From assembly GCF_013523125.1 (NCBI RefSeq), contig NZ_JAAMQJ010000016.1:33493-97492 (forward strand): 64,000 nt of DNA. Direction: 5' to 3'. A program made the position numbers and the translations under genes. Each line of letters starts with the position of its first letter. Position 1 is the stretch's first letter. The notes under the pieces are model-generated. The model saw only the letters and a program-made list of their open reading frames with translations. It did no database searches and was not told the DNA's origin. Below are positions 7,582 through 16,910 of the stretch, piece by piece. This DNA is from Pseudomonas entomophila. Lineage in GTDB: Bacteria > Pseudomonadota > Gammaproteobacteria > Pseudomonadales > Pseudomonadaceae.

Positions 7582-10191
7582 GTGCTTGAAGCCTACCGCA
7601 AACATACCGAAGAGCGTGCCGCCCTGGGTATCGTGCCCCAGCCGCTGAACGCCGAACAGACCGCAGGCCTGGTCGAACTGCTGAAGAACCCGCCTGCTGG
7701 CGAAGAAGCCTTCCTCGTCGACCTGATCACCCACCGCGTTCCGCCAGGGGTCGATGAAGCCGCCTACGTCAAGGCCGCCTATCTGTCGGCCGTGGTCAAG
7801 GGCGAGGCCGCCTCGCCGCTGATCGATCGCAAGCGCGCCACCGAGCTGCTGGGCACCATGCAGGGCGGCTACAACATCGCCACGCTGGTCGAGCTGCTGG
7901 ACGACGCCGAACTGGGCGCCGTCGCGGCCGAACAGCTCAAGCACACCCTGCTGATGTTCGACGCCTTCCATGACGTCGCCGAAAAAGCCAAGGCGGGCAA
8001 TGCCCACGCCAAGGCCGTGCTGGAATCCTGGGCCGCCGGCGAGTGGTTCACCAAGCGTCCGGCCATCGCCGACAAGTACACCCTGACCGTGTTCAAGGTG
8101 CCTGGCGAAACCAACACCGACGACCTGTCGCCGGCCCCGGACGCCTGGTCGCGCCCGGACATCCCGCTGCACGCGCTGGCCATGCTGAAGATGGCCCGCG
8201 ACGGCATCGAGCCGGAGCAGCCCGGTTCGGTCGGTCCGCTCAAGCAGATCGAAGCGGTCCGCGCCAAGGGCTTCCCGGTCGCCTACGTCGGTGACGTGGT
8301 CGGTACCGGCTCCTCGCGCAAGTCCGCCACCAACTCGGTGCTGTGGTTCTTCGGCGACGACATCCCCTACGTGCCGAACAAGCGCGCCGGTGGCTTCTGC
8401 TTCGGCACCAAGATCGCACCGATCTTCTACAACACCATGGAAGACGCCGGTGCCCTGCCGATCGAGTTCGACTGCACCGACCTGAACATGGGCGACGTGA
8501 TCGACGTCTACCCGTACAAGGGCGAAGTTCGTCGCCACGACAGCGACGAGCTGGTCACCACCTTCACCCTCAAGACCGAAGTGCTGCTCGACGAAGTCCG
8601 CGCAGGCGGCCGTATCCCGCTGATCGTCGGCCGCGGCCTGACCGACAAGGCACGTGCCGAACTCGGCCTGGGCGCCACCGACCTGTTCAAGCTGCCAGAA
8701 GCACCGGTCGACACCGGCAAGGGCTACACCCTGGCGCAGAAGATGGTCGGCCGTGCCTGTGGCCTGCCGGAAGGCCAGGGCGTGCGTCCTGGCACCTACT
8801 GCGAACCGAAGATGACCACTGTCGGCTCCCAGGACACCACCGGGCCGATGACCCGCGACGAGCTGAAGGACCTGGCGTGCCTGGGCTTCTCCGCCGACCT
8901 GGTCATGCAGTCGTTCTGCCACACCGCGGCCTACCCCAAGCCGATCGACGTCACCACCCACCACACCCTGCCGGACTTCATCCGCACCCGTGGCGGCGTG
9001 TCGCTGCGTCCAGGCGACGGCATCATCCACAGCTGGCTGAACCGCATGCTGATGCCCGACACCGTCGGCACCGGCGGTGACTCGCACACCCGCTTCCCGA
9101 TCGGCATCTCCTTCCCGGCCGGTTCCGGCCTGGTGGCCTTCGCCGCTGCCACCGGCGTCATGCCGCTGGACATGCCCGAGTCGATCCTGGTCCGCTTCAA
9201 GGGCAAGCTGCAGCCTGGCATCACCCTGCGCGACCTGGTCCATGCGATCCCCTACTATGCCATTCAGCAAGGCCTGCTGACCGTCGAGAAGAAGGGCAAG
9301 AAGAACGCCTTCTCCGGCCGTATCCTGGAGATCGAAGGCCTGGACGAGCTGACCGTCGAGCAGGCGTTCGAACTGTCCGACGCCTCGGCCGAGCGTTCCG
9401 CCGCCGGTTGCACCATCAAGCTGCCGGAAAAGGCCATCGCCGAATACTTGCAGTCCAACATCACCCTGCTGCGCTGGATGATCAGCGAAGGCTACGGCGA
9501 CCCACGTACCCTGGAGCGTCGCGCCCAGGCCATGGAAGCCTGGCTGGCCAACCCGGAACTGCTGTCGGCCGATGCCGATGCCGAGTACGCCGAGATCATC
9601 GAAATCGACCTGGCCGACGTCAAGGAGCCGGTGCTCTGCGCGCCGAACGACCCGGACGACGCGCGCCTGCTGTCCTCGGTACAAGGCGAGAAGATCGATG
9701 AGGTGTTCATCGGTTCGTGCATGACCAACATCGGTCACTTCCGCGCCGCCGGCAAGCTGCTGGAAAAGGTCAAGGGCGGCATTCCAACGCGCCTGTGGCT
9801 GGCTCCGCCGACCAAGATGGACGCCCACCAGCTGACCGAAGAAGGCTACTACGGCATCTACGGCAAGGCCGGCGCACGCATGGAAATGCCAGGCTGCTCG
9901 TTGTGCATGGGTAACCAGGCACGGGTCCAGACCGGTGCGACCGTGGTCTCCACCTCCACGCGCAACTTCCCCAACCGTCTGGGCGATGCCACCAACGTGT
10001 ACCTGGCCTCGGCCGAGCTGGCCGCGGTCGCGTCGATCACCGGCAAGCTGCCGACCGTCGAGGAGTACATGGCGTACGCCAAGGACATCGACAGCATGGC
10101 AGCCGACGTCTACCGCTACCTGAGCTTCGACCAGATCGCCGAGTTCCGCGAGGCGGCAGCTAACGCCAACATCCCGGTTGTCCAGGCATAA
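7582..10191 (+). CDS. acnB: Bifunctional aconitate hydratase 2 / 2-methylisocitrate dehydratase AcnB
   Basis: 869 residues from a GTG start that aligns with the start of E. coli AcnB (MLEEYRKH versus MLEAYRKH) and has GAGGGA eight bases upstream. The ATGs at 7534 and 7567 would add residues absent from AcnB. It catalyses citrate/isocitrate interconversion in the TCA cycle and hydrates 2-methyl-cis-aconitate in the methylcitrate cycle. The N-terminal HEAT-like domain, the swivel domain ([16 protein letters not shown]) and the [4Fe-4S] cysteines in GSCMTNIG and GCSLCMGNQ are all present. The enzyme is cytosolic. Apo-AcnB binds mRNA in E. coli. It converges on the prp operon. Confidence 0.98.
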   Translation: MLEAYRKHTEERAALGIVPQPLNAEQTAGLVELLKNPPAGEEAFLVDLITHRVPPGVDEAAYVKAAYLSAVVKGEAASPLIDRKRATELLGTMQGGYNIATLVELLDDAELGAVAAEQLKHTLLMFDAFHDVAEKAKAGNAHAKAVLESWAAGEWFTKRPAIADKYTLTVFKVPGETNTDDLSPAPDAWSRPDIPLHALAMLKMARDGIEPEQPGSVGPLKQIEAVRAKGFPVAYVGDVVGTGSSRKSATNSVLWFFGDDIPYVPNKRAGGFCFGTKIAPIFYNTMEDAGALPIEFDCTDLNMGDVIDVYPYKGEVRRHDSDELVTTFTLKTEVLLDEVRAGGRIPLIVGRGLTDKARAELGLGATDLFKLPEAPVDTGKGYTLAQKMVGRACGLPEGQGVRPGTYCEPKMTTVGSQDTTGPMTRDELKDLACLGFSADLVMQSFCHTAAYPKPIDVTTHHTLPDFIRTRGGVSLRPGDGIIHSWLNRMLMPDTVGTGGDSHTRFPIGISFPAGSGLVAFAAATGVMPLDMPESILVRFKGKLQPGITLRDLVHAIPYYAIQQGLLTVEKKGKKNAFSGRILEIEGLDELTVEQAFELSDASAERSAAGCTIKLPEKAIAEYLQSNITLLRWMISEGYGDPRTLERRAQAMEAWLANPELLSADADAEYAEIIEIDLADVKEPVLCAPNDPDDARLLSSVQGEKIDEVFIGSCMTNIGHFRAAGKLLEKVKGGIPTRLWLAPPTKMDAHQLTEEGYYGIYGKAGARMEMPGCSLCMGNQARVQTGATVVSTSTRNFPNRLGDATNVYLASAELAAVASITGKLPTVEEYMAYAKDIDSMAADVYRYLSFDQIAEFREAAANANIPVVQA

Positions 10192-10210
10192 GCCGTAGCC
10201 TGCAAGACCA

Positions 10211-10239
10211 GAGCCCCGGCAGCGATGCCGGGGCTTTTT
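10211..10239 (+). terminator. Intrinsic terminator of acnB
   Basis: GCCCCGGC, loop AGCGAT, GCCGGGGC, then TTTTT, about 20 bases after the acnB stop. It marks the left boundary of the AT-richer cassette that follows. Confidence 0.9.
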
Positions 10240-10341
10240 GTCAGCCTGGATTATCGGAGTTCATGCTTGCAGCTATGCTGGGTTGCAAAGCAGCCCCAAT
10301 TGGCCTGAATGGCTGGCACTGGGCTATGAGCCGAGCACTGA

Positions 10342-10884
10342 CTACTGCTCTCTCTGTCTTCGGTTTTGCCAATGCATCACACCCGCTGCGACGAATGAAG
10401 CGAACCCTAGCAAGGAAAACAACACAATCCCTTCAAGGTATTTCCAGTTTATCGTTTCGTTCACATACTGCCTGAGCGCAGAGTCATACAATATTTCATC
10501 ACTTGTCGACAAGCTCCTGACTACTGGTCCGGACAGTGCATTTTCAACTTCCACAAACAAAGGCGTAGCCGCATTGATATTGGCTGCATCATAACGCCCC
10601 TTGCGCACATACACTCGGCGCTTGACCACGTGCCCACCTGGATCTTTGTAAGCAATCCTGAATGTGTGAATCGACCTGTCGTATTCCCATTTTTCAGGTT
10701 TAGATGCAAGAGCAGCTGAAATCCGCATCAAAGGTGCAACGATCGGCTCGGACTCTTCCTCCCAGTTCATCCAATACAAAGGTATGAAAAGAAGAAAAGC
10801 ACAACCGGCAAAAAACATGCACCTGACCCGCTTATGCGGTTCTAACGCCTGCATCATCTTAATCCAGGTTTTCCACGTCAACAT
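10342..10884 (-). CDS. Small membrane protein with two terminal helices (DUF3592-like), possible immunity/partner protein
   Basis: About 180 residues. One helix lies near the N-terminus (CMFFAGCAFLLFIPLYW), then a roughly 120-residue extracytoplasmic domain. A C-terminal helix (GIVLFSLLGFASFVAAGVM) is followed by a basic tail. This layout resembles DUF3592 proteins, but I am not certain of the family. AGGAG lies upstream of TTG-TTG-ATG (10890-10882), so the exact start is uncertain and I took the ATG. Base composition is less GC-rich than the flanking metabolic genes. It is the last gene of the three-gene unit whose first gene is the oxygenase, with a 28-base gap. If the middle protein is membrane-active, this could protect against it; that is inference. 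Confidence 0.65.
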   Translation of the reverse strand: MLTWKTWIKMMQALEPHKRVRCMFFAGCAFLLFIPLYWMNWEEESEPIVAPLMRISAALASKPEKWEYDRSIHTFRIAYKDPGGHVVKRRVYVRKGRYDAANINAATPLFVEVENALSGPVVRSLSTSDEILYDSALRQYVNETINWKYLEGIVLFSLLGFASFVAAGVMHWQNRRQREQ

Positions 10885-10912
10885 CAACAAGCCACTCCTG
10901 ATGGAATTTTAC

Positions 10913-11770
10913 TCAGCGGTATTTATCTTGCTGAGGAGCAGAGCAGCAGGCATACATGTCTTGACCTCCACCTACCACAGTAGTGATTGAAGGCATTGGC
11001 CCGACCGATGGCTGCCCGTTGATGCTTTCGATGCCTATCGTTATCGTATTACCTCCTCCATTGGCAAGAGGTGGCGCTACAGGTATATTTATCCCGCCAT
11101 GCGGTATGGCCGGCGGGCTAATGACATATGACTCCAGCACTCTAGTATCTAACTTTATTTCCATGGTTTCGGGGTGCCATGTGACGACCCGTATCAGCCC
11201 ATTAAAATGATGTTTTATGGACTGCGGATCAGTAACAGTGAGGTTGGGCGCGAGCACGGGTGTCGAGACTTCTTTTGCCATATCGTGATTCTTCAGAGAA
11301 TCGATTATCGGGGCCACTGCATCTCGAATATTCTTTGCGAGTTCCGAATTGTACACCCCAACCAATGTTGCGCCTAATGCTACCACCGTAAAAAAACCTG
11401 CAACCCCAGGCGCACCCGCCAATATTGCGAAACTCGCAACCACACCAGCAACATTACCTACAAGGCTGACAACATCCCCTACGTTTAGCTTTTCACTGGA
11501 CGTGTACTCGGCAACAACTTTCAAGAACGTCACTGTGCCCGCAAGGGTATTGGTCACGATATTGATAAATGGCACCGCACCTGCAGTCATCTGCGCAACC
11601 GACAATACAGCCGCGACGGCACTGGTGGTCTGAGCGCCTTGTACCACCAGTGAAAAGCCCTGACTGTCAGTATTGAATTGATCATGTACTGCGGCGGCGG
11701 CGCCTGCTTGAAACCCAGGCCGTCCAACCCTATCCACTACAGCGACGAATAGCTCAACCCTATCACTCAT
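10913..11770 (-). CDS. Unrecognised protein with central hydrophobic hairpin and Pro/Gly-rich tail
   Basis: 285 residues from the ATG at 11770 with AAGGA upstream; it overlaps the end of the oxygenase gene by eight bases. An Ala/Val-rich region (about 45-90) is followed by a strongly hydrophobic hairpin (about 101-140, with GVVASFAILAGAPGVAGFFT). A soluble segment (about 180-215) follows. The tail is rich in Pro and Gly (ISPPAIPHGG, VAPPLANGGG, VGPMPS) and ends in CCSAPQQDKYR. There is no signal peptide. The hairpin recalls pore-forming toxin domains, but I know of no family match. Position beside a 2OG oxygenase suggests a modified protein, perhaps on the prolines. Function is unknown. Confidence 0.65.
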   Translation of the reverse strand: MSDRVELFVAVVDRVGRPGFQAGAAAAVHDQFNTDSQGFSLVVQGAQTTSAVAAVLSVAQMTAGAVPFINIVTNTLAGTVTFLKVVAEYTSSEKLNVGDVVSLVGNVAGVVASFAILAGAPGVAGFFTVVALGATLVGVYNSELAKNIRDAVAPIIDSLKNHDMAKEVSTPVLAPNLTVTDPQSIKHHFNGLIRVVTWHPETMEIKLDTRVLESYVISPPAIPHGGINIPVAPPLANGGGNTITIGIESINGQPSVGPMPSITTVVGGGQDMYACCSAPQQDKYR

Positions 11771-12359
11771 GACGGAGATCCTTACATACTGTCTTGAATG
11801 CAATGGTGATGCGAAGACGATCACACTCTATGGTTGGGGATTTCGCACGGTGTGGCATTTCACCATTGAAGATTGCAATCCGACCTGGCTTTGGTAGCAC
11901 TGCAGCACTTACGTCAGTCTTTGCATCATTGCAGAACACGAGCTCGCCTCCCCATGTCGTAGCCCAGTAGCCGTTGCAAAAAAGGACTGCGGTCTGTCCC
12001 GGCTCGCTTGGCAAGTTGTCGCGATGAATCGGACTGTCTTGCCCAAAGCTCTGGCCATTCGCATACACGCCAATCAACCTGACGTTATTCATATGTACAG
12101 CACACAGACGCCTCCAGATGCCGAGAAGAAATCTCCAACGTTCATTTGCCTCCAACTCCTCCTCACAGCATGCCAATGATTCTCGCTTACTACCCGCAAT
12201 AAAGAAGTGCCAACAGGGGCGCGCGAAAGGCGTAGAACTCACCGGCCAGTCATATCGCCAGAGAGCACATGCGAACGCTTCGTCAAGCTTGACTTGCTCT
12301 TTGGGCGTAATAGCGTTTTCCAAAACCCTCACGTCCTCGGATGTAAATTCCCTCTTCAT
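11763..12359 (-). CDS. 2-oxoglutarate/Fe(II)-dependent oxygenase (prolyl-4-hydroxylase-like)
   Basis: About 198 residues from the ATG at 12359 (GGAGA eight bases upstream; an in-frame ATG lies five codons earlier). The double-stranded beta-helix metal site is visible: His112 and Asp114 in IHRDN, His170 in GEMPHRA, and the 2OG-binding Arg181 or Arg183 in DRLRITIAF. WGGELVF is the usual strand before it. Such enzymes hydroxylate proline, other residues or small molecules. It is the first gene of the unit, and the next gene starts inside its end, so the products are probably made together. It is AT-richer than the neighbouring acnB and prp genes. The substrate is unknown; the adjacent protein's Pro-rich tail is an obvious candidate. 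Confidence 0.8.
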   Translation of the reverse strand: MKREFTSEDVRVLENAITPKEQVKLDEAFACALWRYDWPVSSTPFARPCWHFFIAGSKRESLACCEEELEANERWRFLLGIWRRLCAVHMNNVRLIGVYANGQSFGQDSPIHRDNLPSEPGQTAVLFCNGYWATTWGGELVFCNDAKTDVSAAVLPKPGRIAIFNGEMPHRAKSPTIECDRLRITIAFKTVCKDLRHE

Positions 12360-12964
12360 CAGCCACGTCTCCATTTATGCAGATATGCATTGCTTTGTAA
12401 GCTGTCAGTCAGCTCAGGCCTAGCGGGTAGACATTAGCGGATCAACGTTGCGCGATCGGTAGGATGTGGATGTTGCTGTTTGAGAAAAACTTCCGAAACA
12501 GATGTAGTCCTTCAACTAATTTAAAGTGGGAGTATTCCGTTCTCCGGGGCATGCCGGTACAACAAGCTGCACGGGCGCGCAGCAACCTTCTCATGCCTGA
12601 AGGAATCGCCCATTGAGGGTGAGGTGTTCGCGCTCGAGATGCTGAAGTGGAATGACGCTGGCCAAAGCTACCAAACGCCTGCCTTCCGGGAGATCACGCC
12701 TAGGAAGCGCGTACTGCCGATCACCTGCCGGACAGTGATACAACCGAACCACCCGGAAGCGCTCCACAAGCGAAAGCGGAGGTGATTGTGGGTCGTGGGC
12801 ACGTTTTGGGGGGTATGCCTTCCTGTATCAGGCAAAACCGCGACGACCAAGCCCAGCATCGAATTTGGCCGAGCTGGTCGAAGAAGCGTCAGACACCCTT
12901 TGCTCGCACAGGAACAGCGATCATCTTCTGTACGGAGTGTCGAACGTATCCAAATGTGGTGCGC
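12360..12964. other. 605-base gap with a gene fragment
   Basis: Between the oxygenase cassette and prpF there is no intact gene. It must hold the cassette promoter. The central part contains the decayed open frame listed next. The final 180 bases (12786-12964) show no feature that I can support. Confidence 0.5.
12525..12785 (+). pseudogene. Start-less open frame, probable fragment of a transferred gene
   Basis: 86 sense codons lie between an in-frame TAA and a TGA at 12783-12785. There is no start codon before the middle, and the protein-like composition includes CRYNKLHGRAATFSCLKE and FREITPRKRVLPITC, ending HKRKRR. The basic end and the cysteines suggest a phage or nucleic-acid-binding protein, but I do not recognise it. 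It is not part of prpD. It probably marks an old insertion event between acnB and prpF. Confidence 0.4.
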
Positions 12965-14167
12965 TTACTCACTCGCCGCCAAACCCTCCCTAGGCACACG
13001 TACCCAGCCCTCCATGAGCACGCGGGCGCTACGGCTCATGATCGCCCGGGTGACCTTCCACTTGCCGTTCTCCTGGCGTGCCTGGGCGCCGACGCGCAAG
13101 GTCCCGGATGGATGACCGAAGCGCACGGCGCTGCGTTCCCCACCGCCTGCCGCCAGGTTCACCAACGTCCCCGGGATGGCCGCAGCAGTGCCGATGGCGA
13201 CCGCCGCGGTCCCCATCATCGCGTGGTGCAGCTTGCCCATCGACAGTGCCCGCACCAGCAGGTCGATGTCGTCGGCCTGCACGGTCTTGCCGCTAGAGGT
13301 TACATAACCAAGCGGCGGTGCGACGAAGGCCACCTTGGGGGTGTGCTGGCGTCTCGCGGCCTCCTCGATCTTGCCGATCAGCCCCATGCGCACCGCGCCG
13401 CAGGCGCGGATGGTCTCAAACAGGGCCAGCGCGTCGGCGTCGCCATTGATCGCATCCTGCAGCTCGATGCCGGTGTAGCCGACTTCGCCCGCCTCGATGA
13501 AGATGGTCGGAATGCCGGCATTGATCAGGGTGGCCTTGATGGTCCCCAGGTCCGGCACGTCCAGCTCGTCGATCAGGTTGCCGGTGGGGAACATGTCGCC
13601 GCCCTGGCCATCGTCGTCGGCGGCAGGATCGAGGAATTCGAGCTGGACCTCGGCTGCCGGAAAGGTCACGCCGTCGAGCTCGAAGTCGCCGGTTTCCTGG
13701 ACTTCGCCCTGGGTCATGGGCACGTGGGCGACGATGGTCTTGCCGATGTTGGCCTGCCAGATGCGCACCGTGGCGATGCCGTCGCGAGGGATGCGCGCGG
13801 CATCGACCAGGCCCGCACTGATAGCGAAGGCCCCGACCGCCGCCGACAGGTTGCCGCAGTTGCCGCTCCAGTCGACGAAGGCCTGGTCGATCGAGACCTG
13901 GCCGAACAGGTAGTCGACGTCATGGTCGGGGCGGCTGCCAGGCGAGAGGATCACCGCCTTGCTGGTGCTGGAGGTGGCCCCTCCCATGCCGTCGATTTGC
14001 TTGCCATAGGGGTCGGGACTGCCGATCACCCGCAGCAACAGGGCGTCACGCGCGGCGCCGGGCAGCTGCGCGGGCCCGGGCAGGTCCTGCAGGCGGAAGA
14101 ACACGCCCTTGCTGGTACCGCCGCGCATGTAGGTGGCGGGAATCTTCAACTGCGCCGGGTAAGTCAT
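12965..14167 (-). CDS. prpF: 2-methylaconitate cis-trans isomerase PrpF
   Basis: 400 residues, diaminopimelate-epimerase fold. PrpF isomerises the trans-2-methylaconitate released by AcnD to the cis isomer, so the AcnD-PrpF pair replaces PrpD in propionate catabolism. The N-terminal YMRGGTSKG motif is present. So are the probable catalytic Lys70 (ATSSTSKA) and Cys104 (SGNCGNLS), matching the Lys/Cys pair known in Shewanella PrpF. Its start overlaps the acnD stop by four bases. It is the last recognised gene of the operon; a prpD gene does not follow it. Confidence 0.96.
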   Translation of the reverse strand: MTYPAQLKIPATYMRGGTSKGVFFRLQDLPGPAQLPGAARDALLLRVIGSPDPYGKQIDGMGGATSSTSKAVILSPGSRPDHDVDYLFGQVSIDQAFVDWSGNCGNLSAAVGAFAISAGLVDAARIPRDGIATVRIWQANIGKTIVAHVPMTQGEVQETGDFELDGVTFPAAEVQLEFLDPAADDDGQGGDMFPTGNLIDELDVPDLGTIKATLINAGIPTIFIEAGEVGYTGIELQDAINGDADALALFETIRACGAVRMGLIGKIEEAARRQHTPKVAFVAPPLGYVTSSGKTVQADDIDLLVRALSMGKLHHAMMGTAAVAIGTAAAIPGTLVNLAAGGGERSAVRFGHPSGTLRVGAQARQENGKWKVTRAIMSRSARVLMEGWVRVPREGLAASE

Positions 14168-16752
14168 GCATTGCCCTCCAGGAAATCCTGGGCGAAGCGC
14201 TGCAGCACCCCGCCCGCTTCATAGATCGAGACTTCTTCGGCGGTGTCCAGCCGACAGGTCACGGGGACCTCCAGGCGCTCGCCGGTCTTGCGGTTGATCA
14301 CCAGGGTCAGCGTCGCGCGCGGCGTACGCTGGCCGAGCACGTCGAAGGTTTCGCTGCCATCGATGCCCAACGTCTTGCGGTCCACGCCCAGCTTGAATTC
14401 CAGGGGCAGCACGCCCATGCCCATTAGGTTGGTCCGGTGAATCCGCTCGAAGCCTTCGGCGACGATGGCCTCGACGCCGGCCAGGCGCACACCCTTGGCC
14501 GCCCAGTCGCGGGACGAGCCTTGTCCATAGTCGGCACCGGCGATGATGATCAGCGGCTGGCGTCGCTGCATGTAGGTCTCGATCGCCTCCCACATGCGCA
14601 TCACCTGCCCTTCCGGCTCCAGGCGCGCAAGCGAGCCCTGGCGCACGCTGCCGTCGGCGTTGCGTACCATCTCGTTGAACAGCTTGGGGTTGGCAAAGGT
14701 GGCGCGCTGCGCGGTGAGGTGGTCGCCGCGGTGGGTAGCGTAGGAGTTGAAGTCTTCTTCGGGGACGCCCATGCGCGCCAGGTACTCGCCCGCCGCGCTG
14801 TCGGCCATGATGGCGTTGGACGGCGACAGGTGGTCGGTGGTGATGTTGTCCGGCAACACCGCCAGCGCACGCAGGCCGCGCAGCGTGCGCTCCCCGGCCA
14901 AGGCGCCTTCCCAGTAGGGCGGTCGACGAATGTAGGTGCTCATCGGTCGCCAGTCGTAGAGTGGCGCCACGGCCGGGCCGCTGAACGACTCGACGGCGAA
15001 CATGGGGATGTAGACCTGACGGAACTGCTCGGGCTTGACGGCCGCGCGCACCACCGCGTCGATCTCGGCATCGCTGGGCCAGAGGTCCTTGAGCCGGATC
15101 GGCCGACCGTCGACCACGCCCAGCACGTCCTTTTCGATGTCGAAGCGGATGGTGCCGGCGATCGCATAGGCCACCACCAACGGCGGTGAGGCCAGGAACG
15201 CCTGGCGCGCGTAGGGATGGATGCGTCCATCGAAATTGCGGTTGCCTGACAGCACGGCGGTGGCATACAGGTCGCGATCGATGATCTCCTGCTGGATCAC
15301 CGGGTCGAGCGCCCCGGACATGCCGTTGCAGGTGGTGCAAGCGAAGGCGACGATGCCGAAGCCCAGGCGTTCGAGTTCGTGTTCGAGTCCGGCTTCGCGC
15401 AAGTACAGCTGAACCGCCTTGGAGCCGGGCGCCAACGAGGACTTGACCCAGGGCTTGCGGGTCAGCCCCAGACGATTGGCATTGCGCGCCAGCAGCCCGG
15501 CAGCGATGACGTTGCGCGGGTTGCTGGTGTTGGTGCAGCTGGTGATGGCAGCGATGATCACGGCGCCATCGGGCATCTGCCCTGGCTGGTCGCTCCAGGC
15601 ACCGGCGATGCCCTTGGCGGCCAGGTCGCGGGTGGCCACACGGGCATGGGGATTGGACGGGCCGGCCAGGTTGCGTTCGACCCGGCTCAGGTCGAAGCGC
15701 AAGGTGCGCTCGTACACGACGTCCTTCAGGGTGTCAGCCCACAGGCCGGCGACCTTGGCGTAGGTTTCCACCAGCGCCACCTGTGCCTCCTCGCGCCCGG
15801 TCAGGCGCAGGTAGTCCAGGGTCTGCTGATCGATGGCGAACATCGCCGCCGTGGCGCCGTACTCCGGGGCCATGTTGGAAATGGTCGCCCGGTCGCCCAG
15901 GGTCAAGGCCCGCGCGCCCTCGCCGTGGAACTCCAGGTAGGCGCCGACCACTTTCTGCTGGCGCAGGAACTCGGTGAGCGCCAGCACCAGGTCGGTGGCG
16001 GTCATGCCTTCGGCCAGGCGCCCGCCCAGCTCGACCCCGACGATGTCCGGCAGGCGCATCCACGAGGCCCGCCCGAGCATGACGTTCTCGGCCTCCAGGC
16101 CACCGACGCCGATCGCGATCACGCCCAGCGCATCCACGTGGGGCGTATGGCTGTCGGTGCCCACGCAGGTGTCGGGATAGGCCACGCCGTGCTCGGCGTG
16201 GATCACCGGCGACATCTTCTCCAGGTTGATCTGGTGCATGATGCCGTTGCCAGGCGGGATCACCTCGACGTTGCGAAATGCCTGCTTGGTCCAGTCGATG
16301 AAGTGGAAGCGGTCCTCGTTGCGGCGGTCCTCGATGGCGCGGTTCTTCTCGAACGCCTGCGGGTCGTAGCCGCCGCACTCGACCGCCAGGGAATGATCGA
16401 CGATCAGTTGCACCGGCACCACCGGGTTGACCTGCGCAGGATCGCCGCCTTTGTCGGCGATGGCGTCACGCAGGCCGGCCAGGTCCACCAGGGCGGTCTG
16501 GCCGAGGATGTCGTGGCAGACCACGCGTGCCGGGTACCACGGGAAGTCCAGGTCGCGACGGCGTTCGATCAGCTGGCGCAGCGAGGCCTCGAGGGTCGCT
16601 GGGGCGCATCGGCGCACTAAGTTCTCGGCCAGCACGCGCGAGGTATAGGGCAACCCTGCGTAGGCGCCGGGCTGGATCGCCTCGACGGCAGCACGGGCGT
16701 CGAAGTAGTCAAGGTCGGTGCCGGAAAGGTGCTTGCGGTAGTGGGTATTCAT
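14164..16752 (-). CDS. acnD: Fe/S-dependent 2-methylisocitrate/2-methylcitrate dehydratase AcnD
   Basis: 862 residues, AcnA-like aconitase superfamily. It dehydrates 2-methylcitrate in the methylcitrate cycle. Iron-sulfur cysteines lie in AITSCTNTSNP and FACTTCNGMSG. The substrate loop CVGTDSHTPHVDALGV and the C-terminal swivel GADYGQGSSRDWAAKG are intact. The start codon is preceded by a 158-base spacer holding a REP pair, so expression relative to prpC may be adjusted there. Assignment as AcnD rather than AcnA rests on the operon and the coupled prpF. Confidence 0.95.
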   Translation of the reverse strand: MNTHYRKHLSGTDLDYFDARAAVEAIQPGAYAGLPYTSRVLAENLVRRCAPATLEASLRQLIERRRDLDFPWYPARVVCHDILGQTALVDLAGLRDAIADKGGDPAQVNPVVPVQLIVDHSLAVECGGYDPQAFEKNRAIEDRRNEDRFHFIDWTKQAFRNVEVIPPGNGIMHQINLEKMSPVIHAEHGVAYPDTCVGTDSHTPHVDALGVIAIGVGGLEAENVMLGRASWMRLPDIVGVELGGRLAEGMTATDLVLALTEFLRQQKVVGAYLEFHGEGARALTLGDRATISNMAPEYGATAAMFAIDQQTLDYLRLTGREEAQVALVETYAKVAGLWADTLKDVVYERTLRFDLSRVERNLAGPSNPHARVATRDLAAKGIAGAWSDQPGQMPDGAVIIAAITSCTNTSNPRNVIAAGLLARNANRLGLTRKPWVKSSLAPGSKAVQLYLREAGLEHELERLGFGIVAFACTTCNGMSGALDPVIQQEIIDRDLYATAVLSGNRNFDGRIHPYARQAFLASPPLVVAYAIAGTIRFDIEKDVLGVVDGRPIRLKDLWPSDAEIDAVVRAAVKPEQFRQVYIPMFAVESFSGPAVAPLYDWRPMSTYIRRPPYWEGALAGERTLRGLRALAVLPDNITTDHLSPSNAIMADSAAGEYLARMGVPEEDFNSYATHRGDHLTAQRATFANPKLFNEMVRNADGSVRQGSLARLEPEGQVMRMWEAIETYMQRRQPLIIIAGADYGQGSSRDWAAKGVRLAGVEAIVAEGFERIHRTNLMGMGVLPLEFKLGVDRKTLGIDGSETFDVLGQRTPRATLTLVINRKTGERLEVPVTCRLDTAEEVSIYEAGGVLQRFAQDFLEGNA

Positions 16753-16796
16753 GCGGGATCAGGCTCGCTCACAGTAATCGGAAGGCGTGCGCCGCA

Positions 16797-16888
16797 CGTG
16801 TGGGAGCGGGCTTGCCCGCGAATGCGTCGGTGCTGGACACGGAGATGCCCGCGCTTGCGCATTCGCTGGCAAGCCAGCTTCCACAGGT
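16797..16888. repeat. Inverted pair of REP-like elements (BIME-like)
   Basis: GTGGGAGCGGGCTTGCCCGCG (from 16800) and its degenerate inverse ending CAAGCCAGCTTCCACAGG (to about 16886) face each other across about 40 bases. The motif matches the P. putida-type REP consensus. It lies inside the operon between prpC and acnD, where such hairpins can stabilise upstream mRNA or damp downstream expression. Confidence 0.8.
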
Positions 16889-16910
16889 TTGGCGTCGGCG
16901 CCCCTCAGGC

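Noticed and set aside
7393..9828. Open frame of 811 codons on the minus strand
   Set aside because: Exact antisense of acnB; low-complexity Gly/Val/Asp/Arg/Gln composition typical of the reverse complement of GC-rich genes.
12782..14224. Open frame of 480 codons on the plus strand
   Set aside because: Antisense of prpF; no coding signal in the 180 bases before it.
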